Made by a program: the position numbers and the translations under genes
Source of the DNA: Kribbella sandramycini
GTDB lineage: Bacteria; Actinomycetota; Actinomycetes; Propionibacteriales; Kribbellaceae
Length of the DNA: 64,000 bases
Reading direction: 5' to 3'
Assembly (NCBI RefSeq): GCF_013131805.1
Contig: NZ_JABJRC010000015.1
Span: 1 to 64,000 of the forward strand
Part shown: piece after piece, positions 33,585-44,438 of the stretch
How positions within the stretch are numbered: the first letter of the stretch is position 1
How the letters are laid out: every line of letters begins with the position of its first letter
Notes under the pieces: generated by a model
Told to the model about the DNA's origin: nothing
What the model saw: the letters and a program-made list of their open reading frames with translations, nothing else
Databases searched by the model: none

Positions 33585-34126
33585 TGGCGCGGACGCTGGA
33601 GCAGGTCCTGGCCGACGGGATCCGCGACATCCAGGACTACCCGCAGGCGGGGGTGGTGTTCAAGGACATCACCCCGCTGCTGGCCGACCACCTCGGGTTC
33701 GCCCAGGTGGTCGAGGCGCTGGCCGCCGCGGGGACGGACGACGACGGCCGACCGGTCGTCGACAAGGTGGTCGGGATCGAGGCGCGCGGGTTCATCCTCG
33801 CCGCCCCGGTCGCGCTCGCCCTCGGGGCCGGGTTCGTCCCGGTCCGCAAGAAGGGCAAACTGCCGGCGGCGACGTACGAGGAGTCGTACGCGCTGGAGTA
33901 CGGCGAGGCGACCATCGAGGTGCACCAGGACGCGTTCGCGCCCGGTGACCGGGTGCTGGTGATCGACGACGTCCTGGCCACCGGCGGGACGGTCGAGGCA
34001 TGTCTGAAGCTGATCCGGCGCTCCGGGGCCGAGGTCGTCGGGACCGCCGTCCTGCTGGAGTTGTCGTTCCTGCCGTGGCGCGAGCGGCTGAGCGCGGAGC
34101 GCATCACTTCGCTGCTTTCGGTCTGA
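33584..34126 (+). CDS. apt: Adenine phosphoribosyltransferase
   Basis: 180 residues. Converts adenine and PRPP to AMP in purine salvage. The PRPP-binding motif VLVIDDVLATGGT is intact, as are the family N-terminus IRDIQDYPQAGVVFKDITPL and GIEARGFILAAP. It overlaps secF by one base. Could complement the adenine released by the mtnP product, although that gene lies 27 kb away. Confidence 0.96.
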   Translation: MARTLEQVLADGIRDIQDYPQAGVVFKDITPLLADHLGFAQVVEALAAAGTDDDGRPVVDKVVGIEARGFILAAPVALALGAGFVPVRKKGKLPAATYEESYALEYGEATIEVHQDAFAPGDRVLVIDDVLATGGTVEACLKLIRRSGAEVVGTAVLLELSFLPWRERLSAERITSLLSV

Positions 34127-34240
34127 ATTCAGATAAACTCTGCGTGACCAGTCAATGACCCGGCGTGTTGTCCACAGGGTGTTTCTCTGTCGTTGGCCGG
34201 TGGCCCCTAGACTGGGGGTCTGTCGGCGGAGGGACACAAC

Positions 34241-36622
<2,382 letters not shown>

Positions 36623-36652
36623 CCGTTTGGGTGGCCGGGGGAGACTGCAGAC

Positions 36653-37579
36653 ATGGTCTCCTCGGGTGAGTTCGGGCGGCGCGGGCTGCTGATTGCGGGT
36701 GCCGGTCTGTTGGTCGGTTGCAGCGGTTCGCCGTCCACCGGTACGCCGTCGCCCAGCGGCTCGCCGACGTCGACCGGGACGGTGCCGCCGGCGACCCGCA
36801 GCCCGGGTCCGGCGTCCACTGGGCCCCGGAGTGCGACACCGGGGACGCCGTCCGCTCCGGCGCTGCCGACCGTGCGCCCGTGGGCGCCTGGAGCGGGGGA
36901 GATCGCGCCGGAGGTGAAGCGCGCGGCGCTGGCCGCGGTCCGCAAGTTGCTGGAGCGGCCGGGGAACGTCGTCGAGGTGATCGACGCGCAGTACGGCGGC
37001 ATCCTCAGCACGACGGCGAGTGTGCTCGTTCCGTGCCGCGTCTACTCGATCAGCGGCGGCCGGGTGGTGACCGGTGGGACGACGGTCGACGTCCGGCTCG
37101 CTCGATCGGGCGGCAGCTGGCGGGTCACCGCGACCCATCCGGCCCAGCCCGGCCCGGCGGCGAAGCAAATGTCCGCATTGGCACGGAGAGTGCTCGCGAA
37201 CGAGCAGATTCTGTTGCCGCCGGCATCGATCGCGGATGTGCGGTCTGGGCAGGTGCACGACAGTGTCTTGACCGCGATGCTGGAGCTGGCGAAGACGTAC
37301 CGGATCGGCGTCAGCGTGATCCGCTCCGGGCACCCGATCAACGTGTTCGGGACCGATCGACCCAGCGACCACCCGCGGGGCCGGGCGTTCGACACCTGGC
37401 AGGTCAACGACCAGGCCGTGGTCTCGCCGTCCACCTCACGCACGCTGATCTCGGCGTACATGAAAGCCTCCGAGGCGGTCGGCTCGTACAACGTCGGTGG
37501 CCCGGTCATGCTGTCCGGAGCGGCGTACTTCTCGGACCGCACGCACCACGACCACGTCCACGCGGGCTTCCGCGCCTAG
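36653..37579 (+). CDS. Lipoprotein with M15-like peptidase domain
   Basis: 308 residues. An N-terminal twin-arginine-like GRRGLLIAGAGLL precedes lipobox LVGC (Cys23). A Ser/Thr/Pro-rich linker extends to about residue 75. The C-terminal domain carries the zinc pattern of M15/Hedgehog-type DD-peptidases: DHPRGRAFD (His and Asp ligands) and HHDHVHAGF. It could trim peptidoglycan peptides on the outer face of the membrane. The middle region (about 85-165) is a separate small domain. Starts 31 bases after relA; its stop overlaps the convergent regulator by 4 bases. Confidence 0.8.
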   Translation: MVSSGEFGRRGLLIAGAGLLVGCSGSPSTGTPSPSGSPTSTGTVPPATRSPGPASTGPRSATPGTPSAPALPTVRPWAPGAGEIAPEVKRAALAAVRKLLERPGNVVEVIDAQYGGILSTTASVLVPCRVYSISGGRVVTGGTTVDVRLARSGGSWRVTATHPAQPGPAAKQMSALARRVLANEQILLPPASIADVRSGQVHDSVLTAMLELAKTYRIGVSVIRSGHPINVFGTDRPSDHPRGRAFDTWQVNDQAVVSPSTSRTLISAYMKASEAVGSYNVGGPVMLSGAAYFSDRTHHDHVHAGFRA

Positions 37580-38472
37580 TCCCACTCCCAGTCGATGCCG
37601 AGGAGGCCGGGTTCGGTGACGGCTTCGAGGAGGTGGGCCCGGGCGTCGGGGGTGAGCAGGAGCTCATCGCGGTCCGCGGCAGGTTTGGCTTGCGGTCGGC
37701 GGTAGGAGCTGACCCGGACCGGGAGGGCGGTTCGGTCGAACTGGACCTCGAGGACGTAGTGCGTGCCGCCCCACTCGTCGAAGCGGTAGTAGTTGGTCGA
37801 GGGGAGGGCGGTGCGGTCCTCGATCTCGTAGTGGACGACGGCGGTGTCGCCGACGGCGAGGACGCGGTCGAGGAGGAGTTCGGCGAGGATCGCGCCGGCC
37901 TCGGGGGAGCGGGCGATCCGGCCGTTGCGGCAGCCGCTGAGGCCGGTGACGGCGAGTAGGTCGGCATCGCAGCCCGGCTCGCCCTGGTGGGCCACGATGA
38001 TCCGGTCGACGGGCTGGACGGCGACGACGCTTTGGACGACGCGGCGGCGCGGCGTACTGCGATCCGCCCCGACCTGCACCTCTTCGACGACGGTGAGGTT
38101 GCGGAGCCGGCCGTGCGCCTCCCGGCGGAGCCGGTCCAGGAGGCGGCCGAGGGCTTCGGCGTAGTCGACGACGGCGTACGGCTGGCGGGCTGCGGCTTGG
38201 TCGGTGCGGGCCGGCGGGATGCGGACCGTGAGCCAGCCGGGCGGGACCTGGAGCAGCTCCTCGAGGGCGGTGATGACGGCGAGCGAGTCGTCGCGCGGGA
38301 CCCGGCGTCCGCTCTGCCAGGTGCTCAGGGTGGCGATGCCGACGTGCAGGCCGCGGTCGGCGAGGTGGGTGCGGATCCGGTTCAGGGCCAGGCCGCGGTG
38401 GGCGATCGCCTGCCGGAGGGCGGTCGCGAAGGAGGAGTCCGGGGTGACGGCGGGCACCGACGAACCGGTCAT
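37576..38472 (-). CDS. XRE-like helix-turn-helix regulator
   Basis: 298 residues. The N-terminal Cro/CI-like domain (about 14-75) contains LHVGIATLSTWQSGRRVPR. The rest is a beta-rich domain of unknown fold, with YYRFDEWGGTHYVLEVQFDR near the end, of a type I know only from actinobacterial regulators. Divergent from the secreted protease gene across a 165-base region with repeated GTTCAC elements, so it may regulate both. Confidence 0.78.
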   Translation of the reverse strand: MTGSSVPAVTPDSSFATALRQAIAHRGLALNRIRTHLADRGLHVGIATLSTWQSGRRVPRDDSLAVITALEELLQVPPGWLTVRIPPARTDQAAARQPYAVVDYAEALGRLLDRLRREAHGRLRNLTVVEEVQVGADRSTPRRRVVQSVVAVQPVDRIIVAHQGEPGCDADLLAVTGLSGCRNGRIARSPEAGAILAELLLDRVLAVGDTAVVHYEIEDRTALPSTNYYRFDEWGGTHYVLEVQFDRTALPVRVSSYRRPQAKPAADRDELLLTPDARAHLLEAVTEPGLLGIDWEWD

Positions 38473-38487
38473 GCGCGTCAGTGTAAA

Positions 38488-38554
38488 CGTTCACAGCGCG
38501 TGCCGATATCGCTCGGTGACCCGCTGTTCACGCCGTGCTGCCGTTCACAGCGCG
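38488..38554. repeat. Direct repeats GTTCAC in a divergent promoter
   Basis: CGTTCACAGCGCG occurs at 38488-38500 and again at 38542-38554. A third GTTCAC is at 38526-38531. They lie between a divergent XRE-like regulator and the secreted protease. They are possible operator half-sites. Confidence 0.5.
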
Positions 38555-38637
38555 ATTCGGCGCGGGAGTTACTTCTTGCCGGGGCCGCGGTGCGTTCTGA
38601 CTATTGACGCCACCACCACCCCATTCGAGGAGGGAAC

Positions 38638-39219
38638 ATGAGCAGGCTCCGCCTCCGCCGCTCGTGGTCATTGCTGTTGGCAACCGTGCTCGGCGTGGCC
38701 GCTCTGGTCCCGCTGGCGCCGGCCGCCACCGCCGCGCCCGGCAGCTGGTACCTCAACATCACCGGCCAGGCCCAGCAGAAGTCGAACTGGTGCTGGGCCG
38801 CGACCGGGAACAGTATCGCCGCCTTCTACGGCAAGAACTACTCGCAGAACCAGTTCTGCAACCTTGCGTTCGGCAACAACATGAACGCGACCTGCCCGAA
38901 CAACCAGGCCACGCTGGGCAACGACCAGCGCGCGTTCAGCGCGATCGGGATCAGCTCCGGCAGCTACGTCTCGTCGACGCTCAGCTTCAGCACGCTCGTC
39001 ACCGAGATCGCGGCCGGCCGCCCGGTGATGACGCGGATCGGCTGGACCGCCGGCGGCGGCCACATGATGGACATCATCGGCTACAACTCGGCCGACTCGA
39101 CGATCAAGTACTACAACCCGTGGCCGGACGACCCGCGCTACAACTTCTCGACCTACAACTGGTACCGGTCGAACTCGCAGTTCACCTGGACGCACTCGCT
39201 CTACCGGATCGGAGCCTGA
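38638..39219 (+). CDS. Secreted papain-like cysteine protease (C39/C70-like)
   Basis: 193 residues with a signal peptide (about 1-33, RSWSLLLATVLGVAALVPLA). The catalytic set is recognisable: Cys52 in QQKSNWCWAATGNSIAAFYG, His142 in GGGHMMDIIGYN, and Asn160 in YYNPWP. The pattern is that of AvrRpt2/Peptidase_C39_2 secreted proteases. Two further cysteines (74 and 86) may form a disulfide. GAGGAGGGAAC precedes the ATG. Only one base separates it from the next gene, so they form an operon. Confidence 0.88.
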   Translation: MSRLRLRRSWSLLLATVLGVAALVPLAPAATAAPGSWYLNITGQAQQKSNWCWAATGNSIAAFYGKNYSQNQFCNLAFGNNMNATCPNNQATLGNDQRAFSAIGISSGSYVSSTLSFSTLVTEIAAGRPVMTRIGWTAGGGHMMDIIGYNSADSTIKYYNPWPDDPRYNFSTYNWYRSNSQFTWTHSLYRIGA

Positions 39220-39220
39220 G

Positions 39221-39973
39221 ATGCTCAAGAACATCCTGCTCCGCTCGGCCGCCGTCCTGGCCGCCGGTCTCGGTCTGACACTCGCGCTCGGCGGCGCCGC
39301 GCATGCCGCCGGCCCCGAGCCGGTCCCGGCCGGAGAGTTGTCGAAGGCAACCAGCGCGGCGAGCTCGCCGACCGCCTTCAGCCTGCTCGGCCAGGCGACG
39401 GCGGCCTCGAAGTCCGCCAAGTCGATCGCCAAGCCGACCGTGGCCCGCGAGGCCCGCCCGGTCTACGCCCTCAACCCAGCCTTCGTCCGCGACGCCGCAG
39501 CCCCGGTCGCCACCTTCTGGTACGCCGCCACCCCGGCCACCCGCGGCACCGACAAACTCACCGTCTACACCGCCCCCGACGCAACCGGCGCCTGGCAAGC
39601 CGTCAACGTCGCAACCGGCGACACCGAGTCCCGCATGTTCGCCAAAGCCAACGGCGCCCTCGTCTTCACCGAACCCCAAATCGGCGCCTGGTACGCCCTA
39701 ACCGCCGACCGCATCCGCCCGTTGAACCCATCCGCAGTCGACTCCATCGGCAGCACCCCCATCACCGTCGCCGCCTACCAAGACCTCGTCGCCACCCGCT
39801 ACGCCGACAAACAAGCCGGCAGCTCCTACGCCGACAACGGCACCGCCGGCGGCTACAACCCCACCGCCACCACCGACCCCGAGCCGACCACCAACCTCTG
39901 GATCCCCCTGACCACCTCGGCCCTGGGCATCCTCGTCCTGGCCTTCGTCATCCACCGCCGCCGCACCGCCTGA
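39221..39973 (+). CDS. Secreted protein with C-terminal membrane anchor, protease partner
   Basis: 250 residues: signal peptide 1-29 (cleavage after AHA), an Ala/Ser-rich region, a small central domain (ATFWYAATPATRGTDKLTVY), a Thr/Pro-rich stalk, a C-terminal hydrophobic segment LWIPLTTSALGILVLAFVIH, and RRRTA. No LPxTG sorting motif. It therefore looks type I membrane-anchored with its domain outside. Starting one base after the protease stop, it is probably its partner: substrate, inhibitor or anchor. Codon use in the 3' half is extremely C-rich. Confidence 0.78.
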   Translation: MLKNILLRSAAVLAAGLGLTLALGGAAHAAGPEPVPAGELSKATSAASSPTAFSLLGQATAASKSAKSIAKPTVAREARPVYALNPAFVRDAAAPVATFWYAATPATRGTDKLTVYTAPDATGAWQAVNVATGDTESRMFAKANGALVFTEPQIGAWYALTADRIRPLNPSAVDSIGSTPITVAAYQDLVATRYADKQAGSSYADNGTAGGYNPTATTDPEPTTNLWIPLTTSALGILVLAFVIHRRRTA

Positions 39974-39983
39974 CCCAACCGCA

Positions 39984-40011
39984 CCCCGCCGCCGGCCTAC
40001 CAGCGGCGGGG
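39984..40011. terminator. Hairpin between convergent genes
   Basis: CCCCGCCGC (39984-39992) pairs perfectly with GCGGCGGGG (40003-40011) around a 10-base loop. It lies between the partner gene of the protease and the minus-strand AbiEi-like gene, whose stop codon is in the loop. No T run. Confidence 0.55.
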
Positions 40012-40863
40012 CAAGCGCGGTTGCTGGCAGAGGAAGCCGCCGACGGCCAGTTCGAGAGCTGGGTAGGAGCCCCACAGATCGGTGCGGCGGACGGGCATGA
40101 TGTGCCAACCGAGGGAGCCCAGGGTGGCACGGCGGGCTTCGTCGCGGTGTTGCTGGCTGTCGGTGGAGTGCCAGGCATCTGAGTCGTATTCGAGGCCCAG
40201 GCGGCGGCCGTCGATCGGGTTGTCGGGGTAGCCCAGGTCGAGGCGGTAGGTGCGGCCTTGACCTTCGACACTGACCTGCAGCTCAGGTCTCGGGAAGCCG
40301 GCGTCGAGCAGCCGGAGGCGTAGCCACGACTCACCGGGGGAGGCCGCGCGGCGGTCGGCGTAGCGGAGGATCTCCTGGCTCTGCCGGTACCCACGCTGCC
40401 CTTCGTGAGCCGCGGAGGCGGCGCGGAGCGCCCAGCGGTCGGCCCGGCCGGAGTAGAGGAAGGCGTCGACGGCGGACAGGGCGAACGGGCGCGGAAGCTG
40501 CATCGCGAGCGCGACGGCGGTGGTGATGGGGTCGGTGGCCTTCAGCTCGCCGATCTCGACGACGTCGCCGAGCGGGCGGTGGGTCCACTCGGGGTGGAGT
40601 AGCTCTTCAGGGCCGAGCGCGGTGGTGCCGATCCCGTGCAGCCAGGCGGCGGTTCGGCCATAGACGGTGGCGCCTGGCGGGACGACCAACTCGAGGGCCG
40701 CGTAGCGCAGGGCGGGTGAGTCGTGGATGCGGACGTCGACGTAGACGCCTTTGACGAGTTGGCGGATCAGGCCGCGGTCCTGGAACCAGCGGAGTTTGCG
40801 GGGGACCTGGCGGGCGGTGAACGGGATGCCGCCGAAGACGTGCGGGTCGTCGTGCTTGAACAT
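39997..40863 (-). CDS. AbiEi-antitoxin-like protein with nuclease-like C-terminus
   Basis: 288 residues. The N-terminal part (about 12-70) resembles the winged-helix domain of AbiEi-type antitoxins (LRWFQDRGLIRQLVKGVYVD), followed by the AbiEi_1-like region (ATVYGRTAAWLHGI). The C-terminal part (about 185-275) looks like a DUF559/Vsr-type PD-(D/E)xK fold: ESWLRLRLLDAGFPRPELQV, RLDLGYPD, LGLEYDSDAWH. No AbiEii nucleotidyltransferase toxin gene is adjacent. Such solitary genes are common in actinobacteria; the role is unproven. Confidence 0.78.
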   Translation of the reverse strand: MFKHDDPHVFGGIPFTARQVPRKLRWFQDRGLIRQLVKGVYVDVRIHDSPALRYAALELVVPPGATVYGRTAAWLHGIGTTALGPEELLHPEWTHRPLGDVVEIGELKATDPITTAVALAMQLPRPFALSAVDAFLYSGRADRWALRAASAAHEGQRGYRQSQEILRYADRRAASPGESWLRLRLLDAGFPRPELQVSVEGQGRTYRLDLGYPDNPIDGRRLGLEYDSDAWHSTDSQQHRDEARRATLGSLGWHIMPVRRTDLWGSYPALELAVGGFLCQQPRLPRRW

Positions 40864-40957
40864 CGCCTCAGGATGACCGAAGCCGCCGAGGCGTGCGGCG
40901 AGTTATCCACAGGCAGGCCGGCGCAGCCTGCCGAAGCAGGCTGCGTCCCGGGCGGCG

Positions 40958-42184
40958 TCAGCTGAAGTCGGTGAGGGCGTTTTGGGCTTGGGTCAGCCAT
41001 TCGCGGCGGGCGGCGATGGCTTCGCGGGCTTCGGTGGCTTTGCGGGTGTTGCCTTGGGCCTCGTGTTTGGCGGCTTGTTTCTCGAGGTCGGTGATGAGGG
41101 ACTGGAGTTGCTTGACCGTGGCTTCGGCGCGGGCGCGGGCTTCGGGGTTGGAGCGGTTCCAGACGTCGTCCTCGGCGGACTTGACGGCTTGTTCGACGGC
41201 GCGCAGGCGGCCGTCGATGGGGCGCATCGAGTCGCGCGGGATCTTGCCGATCTGGTCCCAGCGGTCGAGCAGGTCGCGGAGCTGGTCGCGGGCGGTCTTG
41301 GCGTCCTTGACCGGGAGGATGGCCTCGATCTCGACCAGCAGGGCCTCCTTGGCCTTGAGGTTCTCGACCTGCTCGGCGTTCTCCTCGGCCTGGACGGCGT
41401 CGCGGGCGCCGAAGAAGGTGTCCTGGGCGGCGCGGAAGCGGGCCCAGAGCTTGTCGTCGACCTCGCGCGGGGCGGGGCCGGCGGCCTTCCACTGGCGCAT
41501 CAGCTCGCGGAAGCGGCCGGACGTCGGGCCCCAGTCGGTGGACGCCGACAGGCCCTCGGCCTCGGCGGCCAGGCGCTCCTTGACGGTGGCAGCCTCGTCG
41601 CGCTTGGAGGAGAGCTCGGCGAAGTGCTGTTTGCGGTGCCGGGTGTACGTCGTCCGCGCGGAGGAGAAGCGGTGCCAGAGCTCGTCGTCGGAGGACTTGT
41701 CGAGCCGGGGGAGCGCCTTCCACTCGTCGAGCAGCTCCCGCAGCCGGGTGACGCCGTGCCGCCAGTCGGTGCCGGCGGCGATCGTCTCGGCCTCGGTGGC
41801 GATCTTGGTCTTGGCGGCGCGCGCCTCCTCGACCTTCGCGGCGCGTTCGGCCTTGCGCTTCTCGCGCTGCTGGGCGAGCAGCGGGGTGAGCGCCTCCAGG
41901 CGGGCCTTCAGCCCGTCCAGGTCGCCGACCGCCTGCGCGTCCTCCAGCGAGCTGTTGACCTTCTTCACCGCCGCGCGGGCGTCGTCCGGCGAGACGGTAC
42001 CCGCTTGCACGCGCTGCTCCAGCAGCTCCACCTCGAACGCCAGCGCGTCGTACCGGCGGGTGTAGAAGGCCAGGGCCTCCTCCGGGTTCGCGTCCGGCCA
42101 CTGGCCGACCGCCCGTTCGCCATCCTTCGTCCGGACGAAGACCGTTCCGTCCTCGGCTACCCGGCCCCAGCTCTCTCCGGCCAC
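40958..42184 (-). CDS. DUF349 coiled-coil protein
   Basis: 408 residues, almost entirely helical and charged. It contains at least three DUF349 repeats (WRHGVTRLRELLDEWKALPR; WGPTSGRFRELMRQWKAAGP; ARDQLRDLLDRWDQIGKIPR). Cytosolic. Function is not established; the gene is conserved between relA and hisS in actinobacteria. GTG start with GGAAGGGG upstream. Transcribed away from the MBL-hisS-aspS operon. Confidence 0.9.
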   Translation of the reverse strand: MAGESWGRVAEDGTVFVRTKDGERAVGQWPDANPEEALAFYTRRYDALAFEVELLEQRVQAGTVSPDDARAAVKKVNSSLEDAQAVGDLDGLKARLEALTPLLAQQREKRKAERAAKVEEARAAKTKIATEAETIAAGTDWRHGVTRLRELLDEWKALPRLDKSSDDELWHRFSSARTTYTRHRKQHFAELSSKRDEAATVKERLAAEAEGLSASTDWGPTSGRFRELMRQWKAAGPAPREVDDKLWARFRAAQDTFFGARDAVQAEENAEQVENLKAKEALLVEIEAILPVKDAKTARDQLRDLLDRWDQIGKIPRDSMRPIDGRLRAVEQAVKSAEDDVWNRSNPEARARAEATVKQLQSLITDLEKQAAKHEAQGNTRKATEAREAIAARREWLTQAQNALTDFS

Positions 42185-42327
42185 AACTCGCCCCTTCCGG
42201 CGGTATGAACTGCGCTCGTGCCCATTCTGGTCGGCCCCCGGTCCAAGTGCGCGAACAGGGGCCGTCCGGGCGCGTCGGGCCGCAAACCCGACGCTTATCC
42301 CAGAACAATCACAAACCTTCGGCCGTC

Positions 42328-42344
42328 ACGCAATGCTGTTGCGT
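42328..42344. promoter_or_regulatory. Inverted repeat upstream of the MBL-hisS-aspS operon
   Basis: ACGCAA (42328-42333) and TTGCGT (42339-42344) are perfect arms around TGCTG, flanked on both sides by GTCA/TCAC. It lies 77 bases before the first gene in a 236-base spacer that otherwise shows no clear element. It may be an operator for either divergent transcript. Confidence 0.4.
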
Positions 42345-42420
42345 CACAATCCGGTGCGAAGTCGCCCACGGAGCACCGGTAGCCTTGGGTGGTCCAGCTC
42401 AGGTCTGCGGAAGGTCAGTC

Positions 42421-43110
42421 GTGCTCATCGCCGGGTTCCCCGCGGGTTCGTGGGGTACGAACTGCTACGTCGTCGCCACCGGCCAGGGCGCGGAGTGCAT
42501 CGTGGTCGACCCGGGGCAGGGCGCCACCGCCGGGGTCGAGCAGGTCGTCCGGGAGAACAAGCTGAAACCCGTCGCGGTGCTGCTCACCCACGGTCACATC
42601 GACCACATGTTCTCGGTCCTCCCGGTCTGCGGCACGTACGACGCGACCGCCTGGATCCACCCCGGCGACCGGCACCTGCTCGCCGACCCGATGGCCGGGA
42701 TCAGCCGCGAGACCGCCGCGATGCTGCTCGGCGGCAACCACGAGTTCGCCGAGCCGGACGACGTCGCCGAGCTCGCGGACGGCCTGAGCCTGGAGCTGGC
42801 CGGGCTGAGCTTCACCGTCGACCACACCCCCGGTCACACCCAGGGCTCGGTCACGTTCACGACGCCGTACCTCGGGCCGGAGGACGTGCCCGCGGTGCTC
42901 TTCTCCGGGGACGTGCTGTTCGCCGGGTCGATCGGCCGGACGGATCTGCCCGGCGGCGACCATCCGGCGATGCTGCATACCTTGGCCACCAAGATCCTGC
43001 CGATGAGCGACGAGATCGTCGTCCTGCCGGGTCATGGCGGCCAGACCACGATCGGCCGGGAGAAGGCCACCAACCCCTACCTGCAGGACCTGGAGATTCC
43101 CACACCATGA
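42421..43110 (+). CDS. MBL-fold metallohydrolase (glyoxalase II-like)
   Basis: 229 residues. The zinc-binding motif THGHIDHM is clear, followed by further ligands in VDHTPGHTQGS, LFSGDVLF and LPGHGGQT. This matches glyoxalase II-like hydrolases, which act on thioesters such as acylated thiols, though the substrate is uncertain. GTG start, chosen because family similarity begins at VLIAGFPAGSWGTNCYVV. Its stop overlaps the hisS ATG by 4 bases. Confidence 0.9.
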   Translation: MLIAGFPAGSWGTNCYVVATGQGAECIVVDPGQGATAGVEQVVRENKLKPVAVLLTHGHIDHMFSVLPVCGTYDATAWIHPGDRHLLADPMAGISRETAAMLLGGNHEFAEPDDVAELADGLSLELAGLSFTVDHTPGHTQGSVTFTTPYLGPEDVPAVLFSGDVLFAGSIGRTDLPGGDHPAMLHTLATKILPMSDEIVVLPGHGGQTTIGREKATNPYLQDLEIPTP

Positions 43111-44438
43111 GTAAGGTGACCCCGCTCAGCGGGTTCCCGGAGTTCTTACCGTCCGACCGGATCGTCGAGCTGCAGTTCCTCGACACCATCCGGGAGACGT
43201 TCGAGCTGCACGGTTTCGCCTCGGTCGAGACCCGCGCGGTCGAGCCGGTCGAGCGGCTGTCCAACCAGGGCGAGGACGCCGACAAGGAGATCTACGGCGT
43301 CCGGCGGCTCGCGGCCGAAGCCGGTGAGGACACCTCGCTCGGGCTGCACTTCGACCTGACCGTCCCGTTCGCCCGCTACGTGCTGGAGCACGGCGGCAAG
43401 CTCGCGTTCCCGTTCCGCCGCTACCAGATCCAGAAGGTCTGGCGCGGCGAGCGCCCGCAGGAGGGCCGGTACCGCGAGTTCACCCAGGCCGATATCGACG
43501 TCGTCGACAGCGGCGAGCTGCCGAACCACTACGAGGTCGAGCTCCCGCTGGTGATCGCGGAGGCGCTGCGCAAGCTGCCGGTGCCGGAGTTCGTGGTCAA
43601 GGTGAACAACCGCAAGATCCCCGAGGGCTTCTACCGCGGCCTCGGCCTGGACGACGTCGCCACCGTGCTCCGGATCGTCGACAAGATCGACAAGATCGGC
43701 CCGGAGAAGGTGATCGAGCGCCTGGTCGAGTCCGGCGCGACCGACAAGCAGGCCCGGCTGGCGGTGCAGCTGGCCGACATCTCCAGCCCGGACACGTCGT
43801 TCGTGGAGCAGGTGCGGGCGCTCGGCGTCGAGCACCCGACGCTGGACGAGGGGCTCGAGCAGCTCAGCCAGGTGATGGCGGCCGCGGCCGAGCACGCGCC
43901 CGGTCTGCTGCTGGCCGACCTGCGGATCGCCCGCGGTCTGGACTACTACACCGGCGCCGTCTACGAGATCTACCTGGTCGGCCAGGAGTCGTTCGGGTCC
44001 GTCGGCGGCGGCGGCCGGTACGACGCGCTCGCGTCCGACGGCAAGACGACGTACCCCGGTGTCGGTATCTCGATCGGCGTCTCGCGGCTGGTGCACCGGC
44101 TGGTCTCGCAGGGGCTGCTGAAGGGCACCCGCAGTACGCCGACCGCCGTCCTGGTCGCCCTGAACGCCGAGGAGGACCGGGCCGAGGCGATGCGGACGGC
44201 GGCGCGGTTGCGCGCCCGGGGGATCCCGGTCGAGGTGGCGCCCGCGGCGGCCAAGTTCGGCAAGCAGATCAAGTTCGCGGATCGGCGGGGGATCCCGTTC
44301 GTGCTGTTCAGCACCGAGAACGGTCCCGAGATCAAGGACATCCGCAGCGGTGACCAGCAGCCGGTCGACCCGGCCGTCTGGACGCCGCCCGCGGCCGACG
44401 TACGACCAGGTATCGAAACCCTTCAGGAGAACTCGTGA
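43107..44438 (+). CDS. hisS: Histidyl-tRNA synthetase
   Basis: 443-residue class II synthetase. Motif 2 lies at FRRYQIQKVWRGERPQEGRY. The histidine-binding motif LRIARGLDYYTGAVYEIY and motif 3 (GVGISIGVSRLVHRL) are intact. The C-terminal anticodon-binding domain follows (STPTAVLVALNAEEDRAEAM). ATG overlaps the MBL stop (ATGA), and its own stop overlaps aspS (GTGA), so the three genes are translationally coupled. Confidence 0.96.
   Translation: MSKVTPLSGFPEFLPSDRIVELQFLDTIRETFELHGFASVETRAVEPVERLSNQGEDADKEIYGVRRLAAEAGEDTSLGLHFDLTVPFARYVLEHGGKLAFPFRRYQIQKVWRGERPQEGRYREFTQADIDVVDSGELPNHYEVELPLVIAEALRKLPVPEFVVKVNNRKIPEGFYRGLGLDDVATVLRIVDKIDKIGPEKVIERLVESGATDKQARLAVQLADISSPDTSFVEQVRALGVEHPTLDEGLEQLSQVMAAAAEHAPGLLLADLRIARGLDYYTGAVYEIYLVGQESFGSVGGGGRYDALASDGKTTYPGVGISIGVSRLVHRLVSQGLLKGTRSTPTAVLVALNAEEDRAEAMRTAARLRARGIPVEVAPAAAKFGKQIKFADRRGIPFVLFSTENGPEIKDIRSGDQQPVDPAVWTPPAADVRPGIETLQENS

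Noticed and set aside
42185..42420. Spacer before the MBL-hisS-aspS operon considered as a T-box leader
   Set aside because: No T-box sequence, specifier stem or terminator/antiterminator pair was seen; only one short inverted repeat.
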